Source of the DNA: Sporosarcina ureilytica
GTDB lineage: Bacteria; Bacillota; Bacilli; Bacillales_A; Planococcaceae
DNA: 64,000 nucleotides
Assembly: GCF_001753205.1 (NCBI RefSeq)
Contig: NZ_CP017560.1
Coordinates: 806,001-870,000 of the forward strand
Direction: 5' to 3'
Part shown: positions 58,145 to 64,000 of the stretch, piece after piece
Layout: every line of letters begins with the position of its first letter
Numbering within the stretch: the stretch's first letter is position 1
The notes under the pieces: model-generated
Told to the model about the DNA's origin: nothing
The model's database searches: none
What the model saw: only the letters and a program-made list of their open reading frames with translations
Program-made: the position numbers and the translations under genes

Positions 58145-59082
58145 TGAAAAAATTACTGGACTATCAAGTAGGAGAATCAGTCGATTTATATTTAATGATT
58201 AAACAAGCGACAAAAGGCATTACGACAAAAGGCAGTCCTTTTATGACGGTCATTTTACAAGATAAGAGTGGAGATTTAGAGGCGAAGTTATGGGATACGA
58301 CAGATGCCCATGTAGAAATGTATTGCGCGGGAACGATTGTGAGAGTTGGTGGAGATATTCACGAATATCGCGGAAAAAATCAACTGCGTATTAAAGCCAT
58401 TCGTCCGGCTAAAGAAGAAGAAGGTGTGACGATTGCTGACTTAATTCCATCCTCTGAAAAAAGTAAAGAAGTATTATTTGAAGAACTAATGGCATTCTTT
58501 TTTGAAATGAAAAATCCACAAATACAACGAATTACAAGGCATTTATTGAAAAAACATGAAGCAGCATTCAAAACGTATCCTGCTGCTACAAGAAATCATC
58601 ATGACTATGTGTCTGGCTTAATCGATCACGTCGTTTCGATGTTGAACTTAGGAAAGGCAATTGCTGAACTATATCCTTCCTTAAATAAAGATTTATTGTA
58701 CGCAGGCATTATTTTACATGATGTTGGGAAGGTCATTGAATTGTCCGGTCCAATTGGTACGCAGTATACGGTAGAAGGAAATTTACTGGGACACATCACA
58801 ATTATGGTCAATGAAATCGAGAAAGCAGCAGAAGAATTGGGCATCGAAGGCGAAGAAGTGATGTTGCTACAACATATGGTGTTATCGCATCATGGTAAAG
58901 AAGAGTGGGGAAGCCCGAAACGTCCAATGTTAAAAGAGGCGGAAATGCTTCATTACATCGACAATATCGATGCAAAAATGAATATGCTAGACCGTGCACT
59001 TGGTCAAGCTAAGCCGGGCGAATTTACGGAAAGAATATTCCCATTAGAGAATCGCTCATTTTATAAGCCGACATTTGAATAA
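58144..59082 (+). CDS. yhaM: 3'-5' exoribonuclease YhaM
   Basis: Mn2+-dependent 3'-5' exonuclease acting on RNA and single-stranded DNA. N-terminal OB fold (about 10-95, [19 protein letters not shown]) and an HD domain with [12 protein letters not shown] (about 147) and the metal HD pair 193-194 in ILHDVGK; HHG near 247. 312 aa. ATG 58144 overlaps the yhaN stop; GTG 58141 is an alternative. Confidence 0.94.
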   Translation: MKKLLDYQVGESVDLYLMIKQATKGITTKGSPFMTVILQDKSGDLEAKLWDTTDAHVEMYCAGTIVRVGGDIHEYRGKNQLRIKAIRPAKEEEGVTIADLIPSSEKSKEVLFEELMAFFFEMKNPQIQRITRHLLKKHEAAFKTYPAATRNHHDYVSGLIDHVVSMLNLGKAIAELYPSLNKDLLYAGIILHDVGKVIELSGPIGTQYTVEGNLLGHITIMVNEIEKAAEELGIEGEEVMLLQHMVLSHHGKEEWGSPKRPMLKEAEMLHYIDNIDAKMNMLDRALGQAKPGEFTERIFPLENRSFYKPTFE

Positions 59083-59203
59083 GTAGACAGTGAAAACCCG
59101 CGAAAGCTGTGCTTGTAATTATATAAATTTCCGCATTTAAACAATTATATTGAATGAGTCAAAATAACGGATTGCTGTAGCGAAAAATTCTAGGTTGTAC
59201 AAT

Positions 59204-59278
59204 AAAAGACGTTGGTGAAAGAAATCCCTACCTCCATAAAGTTGGAGATAGGGATGGAGTTTCACTAACGTCTTTTTT
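59204..59278 (+). terminator. Large nested terminator of yhaONM
   Basis: Outer stem AAGACGTTGGTGAAA / TTTCACTAACGTCTT (14 of 15 pairs plus one G-T) enclosing an inner stem ATCCCTACCTCCA / TTGGAGATAGGGAT (59224-59255), then T6. Confidence 0.85.
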
Positions 59279-59391
59279 ATAAATATATATGAAACTAAGA
59301 AAATCCCGTCTTATGATTCAACCCAACAGTTGATAATATAACATAAAAGTCAGATTGAAAACAAAATAGAATATTGGCTATGTGCCTAAAA

Positions 59392-59417
59392 ACCATAGTA
59401 ACTGAGTGCATAGGATA
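59392..59417 (+). promoter_or_regulatory. Sigma-K-like promoter of the YjcZ-family gene
   Basis: CATAGGATA (59409-59417) matches the -10 pattern CATAnnnTA; AC at 59392-59393 is a -35 candidate with a slightly short 15-nt gap. Mother-cell expression would fit the family. Confidence 0.45.
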
Positions 59418-59439
59418 CAGTGAGAGAGGGGGTGCTCCC

Positions 59440-59538
59440 ATGAGCGGATATTGCCAAGGTTCATCCGGATCCGGATTTGCGCTAATCGTGGTGTTGTTCA
59501 TTTTATTAATTATCGTCGGTGCAACTTTTTTATACTAA
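59440..59538 (+). CDS. YjcZ-family sporulation peptide
   Basis: 32-aa peptide MSGYCQGSSGSGFALIVVLF... ending FLY: a Gly/Ser-rich start and one membrane helix (about 13-30), the hallmark of the YjcZ/SscA-like sporulation family. A Cys at position 5 is unusual. ATG with GAGAGGGGG about 8 nt upstream. Role is thought to be in spore assembly; not specific. Confidence 0.85.
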   Translation: MSGYCQGSSGSGFALIVVLFILLIIVGATFLY

Positions 59539-59615
59539 TATGAATTAGGTGGTTTATTGAGCAAGTGACTTAGGGCAAAAAGTAATTTGCGGCAATAAAA
59601 ATCAAAGGAAGCCTA

Positions 59616-59661
59616 ATAAAAAAAGTCCATTCCCGAAAATAGGGTGATGGACTTTTTATTA
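59616..59661. terminator. Bidirectional terminator
   Basis: AAAAAGTCCATTCCC / GGGTGATGGACTTTTT with A and T runs, between the YjcZ gene and a convergent small gene. Confidence 0.85.
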
Positions 59662-59844
59662 TGTAGCTAGAAAAACTTCAACAAAAAATGATAAAATTAA
59701 AATTGTTACAAGTACGTTGACAGTTCCGTATATTTTTGATTGCTTTTCTTCGGGGATTTCCCTTGATTCGCAAAGTGCATAAGTCATTCTGTTGATTTGG
59801 TACAAATAAAATAATGAAAACAAAACTGTAATAACAAGGATCAA
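59659..59844 (-). CDS. Small two-helix membrane protein, unknown
   Basis: 61 aa with two hydrophobic helices (about 1-17 and 42-60) joined by a charged loop (CESREIPEEKQSKIYG). TTG start with AAAGGAGGGG about 8 nt upstream. I do not recognise the family. On the scoC strand, after scoC. Confidence 0.65.
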   Translation of the reverse strand: MILVITVLFSLFYLYQINRMTYALCESREIPEEKQSKIYGTVNVLVTILILSFFVEVFLAT

Positions 59845-59914
59845 GATTTTCCCCTCCTTTAATCATCTACTCGTTATGATAACAGAATTTAATGTAGAAT
59901 GGAATATTGAACAC

Positions 59915-60493
59915 TTACAAAACAGACTCCACTTTGGCAGCTTCAATATTTGTTGAAGGTACATCCCTTTCATCGAAAGTTTTTTCTAGATTATCGAATC
60001 CACGTTCGAAGATTTCCATAAAGTCATCACCGTAAATGTTGCGCACGACAGACATGACTTCGAGGAGTTCCGGGAATTTTCCGTAAAGATCTTTTATTGG
60101 GAGTGAGCCTTCTAGAACGCCATGCTCCGTACGGTAATAATTTTCATTCATTTCCAAAATGAGTTTTTCTCCCTCATCCGTGACGGTTACATATGTGTTA
60201 CGACGGTCTTCTTCTTTTTTATAAAATCGAAGGTAACCGCGCTCCTCTAGTTTTTTAGAGAAGTTAAAGGCAGTGGAGACGTGCATGACACCAAACTTTG
60301 CGACGTCGGATATGGTGGCTCCTTGCAAATGATACGAAATCCATAAAATATGGTGTTCGTTAATATTTAAATCATAAGGCTTTATCCATTTCTGCCAATC
60401 TTTTTCAACGGCTTTCCAAAGCGCTTTCGATAGTTGTGCGACGCGCTGGCTGTAAATCATTGCTTCTTTCAAGGAGTATTTTTCTTCTGACAT
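59915..60493 (-). CDS. scoC: Transition-state regulator ScoC (Hpr)
   Basis: MarR-family repressor of extracellular protease, peptide transport (app, opp) and sporulation genes. Winged helix in [46 protein letters not shown], with wing [41 protein letters not shown] at the start is typical of Hpr. 192 aa. ATG 60493 with GCGGGTG upstream; an in-frame ATG at about 60529 is an alternative. Its consensus sites occur ahead of the app operon at 6329-6354. Confidence 0.94.
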   Translation of the reverse strand: MSEEKYSLKEAMIYSQRVAQLSKALWKAVEKDWQKWIKPYDLNINEHHILWISYHLQGATISDVAKFGVMHVSTAFNFSKKLEERGYLRFYKKEEDRRNTYVTVTDEGEKLILEMNENYYRTEHGVLEGSLPIKDLYGKFPELLEVMSVVRNIYGDDFMEIFERGFDNLEKTFDERDVPSTNIEAAKVESVL

Positions 60494-60814
60494 ACTAGGC
60501 ACCCGCTTTCCCAAAAGTATTTCTTTCATTAGAGTGTTTCTCTCATTATAGCAAGAAAACAAAGGAAAAGAAGTAAGAATTGCAAAAATCTTTTATTCGC
60601 TTAAAAATACTTAATTAATCATGTGGTGCAGACAATTGCTCTCTTAGTGTTGTCCTTTTTCTTTTATGATAAACATATCATAATAATTACTTATTCACTT
60701 CAATTATATAGTGATGCGCATTTTGGTGGAAAAAGCCCTTATAAAAAGCAGTGAAAAAAGAGATACGAATCTATAAGAATCGTATCTCTAAGGTAGTGTG
60801 TGACTTTAAATATG
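60494..60814. other. Intergenic region scoC-yhaH
   Basis: About 320 nt. TATGATA-aaca-TATCATA (60665-60682) is a perfect 7-bp inverted repeat, possible operator or overlapping -10 sites for scoC. The yhaH terminator lies at its right end. No gene seen. Confidence 0.4.
60757..60790 (-). terminator. Terminator of yhaH
   Basis: Reverse strand AGAGATACGA / TCGTATCTCT stem followed by TTTTTTC. Confidence 0.88.
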
Positions 60815-61177
60815 TTATTTTTGATGCGCGATAATGGATTTCTCTAAGCTATCTAGCGCGTCTTGAATTGCTGTTAGATCTCTTTCAAGTCTTTTCTCGG
60901 TCGGTAGTTTTGACCCTTGCCATTTATCGAAAGATTGTTTAAGCCCATCAATGGCTTCAGGGACTTGCTCTTTTGCATCCTGTGCTAAATCAGCAACAGA
61001 ACCTTTCAAATTGTTTACTTTTACTTTAATATCATTAAATGTTCCTTTCCAATCCGAACTAGCGTTTTTGACAGTTGATCTGATTTCATTTCCAGATTTC
61101 GGAGTGGAATATAGAACTGTAACCGCAGCGGCGACTGCGCCAGTTGCGAGGCCGAGGAAAAAAGTTGATGCTTTCAT
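60815..61177 (-). CDS. yhaH: YhaH, YtxH-domain protein
   Basis: 120-aa protein with an N-terminal membrane helix (FFLGLATGAVAAAVTVLYSTPKSG, the YtxH signature) and a helical charged tail. In B. subtilis YhaH is a general-stress or sporulation-linked protein of unknown function. ATG with AAAGAGGTG upstream. Between scoC and hit as in B. subtilis. Confidence 0.9.
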   Translation of the reverse strand: MKASTFFLGLATGAVAAAVTVLYSTPKSGNEIRSTVKNASSDWKGTFNDIKVKVNNLKGSVADLAQDAKEQVPEAIDGLKQSFDKWQGSKLPTEKRLERDLTAIQDALDSLEKSIIAHQK

Positions 61178-61285
61178 AGATAATTTGCACCTCTTTCTTT
61201 ACATTTGGTATACCTATTACTAGTTTAATTAAACCACGCATTTTGATGAGGGGCAAATAAAACAGTTGCTTATTTAGCAAAATGT

Positions 61286-61714
61286 TTATTGATCTAATTT
61301 CGCACGGATTCCTTCGGCAAGTTCTTGAATTTTATCTGGCGTAAATTCTCTCTGTTTTGATTCCCAAGTAGACAAATCGAATCCGTCTGTTTCGTCATAA
61401 CGTGGGATAAAGTGTAAGTGATAATGGAAGACAGATTGTCCAGCTGGCGCACCGTTATTTTGGAGTAAGTTCATGCCTGCTGGTCTGAATTCATCTTTTA
61501 GTACGTTTGCAATTTTAGGCGCTGCCGCAAATAGATTTGCTGCTTCTTCAGCTGAGAAGTCATAAATATTTTCGATATGCTTTTTAGGGATGAGTAATAC
61601 ATGTCCTTTTGTAACAGGCATAATATCCATAAATGCGTAGACATGCTCATCTTCATAAATTTTCGCGCTTGGTACAGCGCCCTCAATGATTTGACAAAAA
61701 ATACAGCTTGTCAT
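61286..61714 (-). CDS. hit: HIT-family nucleotide hydrolase Hit
   Basis: Histidine-triad protein that hydrolyses nucleoside phosphoramidates or dinucleotides. The triad HYHLHFIPR is near residue 98-106; an N-terminal CIFCQII supplies two zinc-type cysteines. 142 aa. ATG 61714 with AAAGGAAGTG upstream; an in-frame ATG upstream at 61735 is disfavoured. Divergent from ecsAB as in B. subtilis. Confidence 0.94.
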   Translation of the reverse strand: MTSCIFCQIIEGAVPSAKIYEDEHVYAFMDIMPVTKGHVLLIPKKHIENIYDFSAEEAANLFAAAPKIANVLKDEFRPAGMNLLQNNGAPAGQSVFHYHLHFIPRYDETDGFDLSTWESKQREFTPDKIQELAEGIRAKLDQ

Positions 61715-62085
61715 TTGAACACTTCCTTTCATCATTTAGCTAATTGTAGCATATTTTCTAAAAATGGTGATGTAATCCAATTCATAATTACTTGAGTCAA
61801 TTGCATAATTTCCTAAAATCGCTAAGCTGATACAATATATATTTGAGAACTGTTTAACTTAACTACGCAGCGAAAAGATTGGATTATGAAATTGACTAAC
61901 TTACTTTATGTAACAAAACGGAATGATACTTTCTTGCAGTTTGTCATTAATGTAGAGTTGCCCGTTGATTGGAGCCGTTAGGAATTTAGTGTAGTAAGGT
62001 TAATTATGGAATTGGTTCGATGATCAAAAGAAAGTAATCGTTTATTATTTTTGGTAGGATATAAAGAAGAATGGAGGATTTGGAC
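61715..62085. other. Intergenic region hit-ecsA
   Basis: About 370 nt without a supported gene. AT-rich; it must hold the divergent hit and ecsA promoters, but I see no hexamer pair convincing enough to list, and no strong hairpin. Confidence 0.4.
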
Positions 62086-62835
62086 ATGCCAATTGTAAAA
62101 TTAGACAATGTAACAGGCGGTTATACACGAAAGCCAGTATTACACGACTTATCATTTGAAATTAACGAAGGAGAGCTTGTAGGACTGATCGGTTTGAATG
62201 GAGCCGGAAAAAGTACGACGATTAAACATATTATCGGGTTGATGAACCCGCATAGCGGTGAGATTCAAGTGAATGGCGTAACGTTCAATGAAGACCCGGA
62301 AAAGTATCGACAGTCTTTTTCATACATTCCAGAAACCCCAATTCTATATGAAGAATTGACACTCAGAGAACATCTTGAACTGACCGCAATGGCGTATGGA
62401 CTAGATAAGGAATCATTTGAAGCACGGTCTGAGGCTTTATTGAAAGAATTTATGATGGAAAAAAGGTTGCGTTGGTTCCCAGCTCATTTTTCTAAAGGAA
62501 TGCGCCAAAAAGTAATGATTATGTGTGCGTTTCTAGTGAATCCATCCCTCTATATTATTGATGAACCGTTTGTAGGGTTAGATCCGATTGGAATTAAATC
62601 GCTCTTGGAACAGATGTCCTCGCGTAAAAAAGAAGGGGCGTCTGTGCTCATGTCAACACATATTTTATCTACCGCGGAAAGATATTGTGACAGAATCATT
62701 TTATTGCATGAAGGAAGGGTGCGCGCACAAGGGACGATGGACGAGCTGCGGGCGGCTTTTGGGAAGCCTAGCGCGTCTCTAGACGATTTATATATTGCAA
62801 TGACTGAGGACGATGCCAATGAACAATTTTCGTGA
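62086..62835 (+). CDS. ecsA: ABC transporter ATPase EcsA
   Basis: ATPase of the Ecs transporter, linked in B. subtilis to RasP intramembrane proteolysis, secretion and competence. Walker A GLNGAGKST near 37, signature FSKGMRQK near 136, Walker B IIDEPFVGLDP near 158, H-loop STHILS. 249 aa. ATG 62086 with TGGAGGA upstream. Overlaps ecsB by 17 nt. Confidence 0.95.
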   Translation: MPIVKLDNVTGGYTRKPVLHDLSFEINEGELVGLIGLNGAGKSTTIKHIIGLMNPHSGEIQVNGVTFNEDPEKYRQSFSYIPETPILYEELTLREHLELTAMAYGLDKESFEARSEALLKEFMMEKRLRWFPAHFSKGMRQKVMIMCAFLVNPSLYIIDEPFVGLDPIGIKSLLEQMSSRKKEGASVLMSTHILSTAERYCDRIILLHEGRVRAQGTMDELRAAFGKPSASLDDLYIAMTEDDANEQFS

Positions 62836-64000
62836 AATGTGGGGCGCCCGGTTTTTTGACTATATGCGTGAATTTCAAAAGTACATGCAATATATTTTTA
62901 CGGGACACTTAGCAATTGTACTTGTTTTTACGATAGGTGCCGGCGGTTATGCATATAGTGAATGGTTGAAAGAAGTGTCGGTCGATTTTCCTGCGGCTAT
63001 TTTAACAGCTCTCGTCATTAGCGGAGCACTCGTTTATTCACCACCAGTTACGTTGTTAAAGCCGGCTGATATCGTATTCTTCTTACCGTTAGAAACGCAA
63101 CTTCCACACTATTTAGGGAAAGCACTCAAATGGTCAACATTTTCTCAAATCCCATTGCCGTTAGTATTGTACATCGTTGCGTTGCCATTGCTTTCGGCAA
63201 CGGAGACTGCAACGGGGGCTGTTCTTCTATGGTTGGCAGTATTTATCGTGGTGTTGAAATGGCTTTTTGTTGAAACAGAGTTTTCGGTGCACTATGCCCG
63301 AGCGGGAGTGGGTGTATGGACTGATAGGCTGATTCGGTTTGTAATTGCTACCGTTTTTATTTATTTATGGTTAAGCCCTTATTTGTATTTGATTTTAATT
63401 CCGGCAGTCGTAATGGGAATCTATATGGCCTATTGGCGTAAGCAAAAAATGCAAAAACCATTTCCGTATGACCATTTCATTACATTAGAGCAAAATCGCA
63501 TGATGCGATTTTATCGATTTGCCAATTATTTTACCGATGTACCTCATTTAAAAGGAGCGATTAGCCGGAGAAGATGGCTCGGGTTTATGATGCAATCACC
63601 GACATTTGGCCGAACGAAATCACAACAATTTCTTATCCGTCGAACTTTTTTCCGAACAGATGATATATTTTGGCTTTGGGTTCGATTAACTGTTATAGCA
63701 ATGTTCGGGACTTATTTCATTTCAATCCCAATCGCTTTACTTATTTTCGTGGGCGCCCTTGCATTCGCTTCATCGATTCAGCTTATTTATGCATTACGTT
63801 CGGGCGATGAATTTCGTATGGATATGTTATTTCCAGAACCGCCGATTGCTAGACGGAGCGCAATTCAACAAACGGTTCGTGGTGTCCAATGGATTCAAGC
63901 GCTATTTATTATGATGATTGGCTTATTCGCTTTTGGATGGTCTATGACGGTTGTCATGCTCTTTTTAATCATTATCATTGTGTCAGAATTTACGATTCGT
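62819..64000 (+). CDS. ecsB: ABC transporter permease EcsB, 3' end outside the window
   Basis: Membrane partner of EcsA. ATG 62819 lies inside the ecsA end; 394 codons are visible and remain open to the edge. About six to eight helices are present, starting near residue 30; FYRFANYFTDVPHLKG (about 225) is a family hallmark. B. subtilis EcsB is just over 400 aa, so the visible part is nearly complete. Confidence 0.93.
   Translation, partial: MNNFREMWGARFFDYMREFQKYMQYIFTGHLAIVLVFTIGAGGYAYSEWLKEVSVDFPAAILTALVISGALVYSPPVTLLKPADIVFFLPLETQLPHYLGKALKWSTFSQIPLPLVLYIVALPLLSATETATGAVLLWLAVFIVVLKWLFVETEFSVHYARAGVGVWTDRLIRFVIATVFIYLWLSPYLYLILIPAVVMGIYMAYWRKQKMQKPFPYDHFITLEQNRMMRFYRFANYFTDVPHLKGAISRRRWLGFMMQSPTFGRTKSQQFLIRRTFFRTDDIFWLWVRLTVIAMFGTYFISIPIALLIFVGALAFASSIQLIYALRSGDEFRMDMLFPEPPIARRSAIQQTVRGVQWIQALFIMMIGLFAFGWSMTVVMLFLIIIIVSEFTIR

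Larger units (their letters stand above)
59083..59439. other. Intergenic region yhaM to the YjcZ-family gene
   Basis: About 360 nt holding a large nested terminator (59204-59278) and a sigma-K-like promoter (59392-59417). No ORF with a plausible SD. In B. subtilis prsA and others follow yhaM; they are absent here. Confidence 0.5.

Overview
This window comes from a low-GC, endospore-forming Bacillales chromosome. Gene content and order match the Bacillus subtilis yfhP-mutY-fabL-sspE-ygaC-ygaD-hemL-bcp-perR-ygzB-ygxA-rrnD stretch and the yheI/H-yheE-yheB-yheA-hemZ-yhaR-yhaQPONM-scoC-yhaH-hit-ecsAB stretch. A gamma-type small acid-soluble spore protein behind a sigma-G-like promoter, a YjcZ-family peptide and ScoC all point to a spore former. 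The frequent TTG starts and the compact fusion of these two blocks suggest Planococcaceae (Sporosarcina-like); that family assignment is inference.

Layout. 1-6.3 kb: housekeeping and spore genes (yfhH end, yfhP, mutY-fabL, gamma SASP, ntdP, ygaD). 6.3-12.2 kb: a five-gene oligopeptide ABC operon in the B. subtilis app order (appD-appF-appA-appB-appC). Its promoter carries two exact matches to the published ScoC consensus, and scoC itself lies at 60 kb. 12.2-18.4 kb: ygaE-like, hemL2, bcp, a 2-hydroxyacid dehydrogenase, perR with a PerR box, ygzB, ygxA. 18.4-25.7 kb: a full rRNA operon (16S, tRNA-Ile, tRNA-Ala, 23S, 5S) followed by 16 tRNAs, with a duplicated tRNA-His and a truncated copy of the start of tRNA-fMet. 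25.8-35.5 kb: mostly reverse-strand genes (pbuG-like, rluA-like, bdbC plus thioredoxin, an RsgA-like GTPase, a CorC-like exporter) with queG-trmL forward. 35.5-39.5 kb: heterodimeric multidrug exporter bmrCD behind a leader-peptide region. 39.5-45.3 kb: accessory-looking genes (methyltransferase/Rrf2, ArsR-AHSA1-flavin reductase, and an MFS gene split by an IS3-family element). 45.3-64 kb: the yhe/yha/ecs block.

Strongest candidates for new biology. (1) The RsgA-like GTPase at 32488-33567 sits behind what reads as a complete attenuator: a consensus promoter, a 22-codon leader ORF with an SD, an intrinsic terminator ending a few bases before the gene's SD, and a two-part 17-bp pairing between leader codons and the terminator that would prevent termination. 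(2) bmrCD has a similarly built but different leader. (3) The ScoC-app link joins two loci in the window. (4) An ArsR-type operon has twin 16-bp operators around its promoter. (5) The IS insertion is recent enough that removing it with one 3-bp target copy restores an exact 421-codon MFS frame. (6) A structured insert with two hairpins lies inside the tRNA array.

All assignments come from reading motifs, spacing and synteny by eye. No database search or folding program was run.
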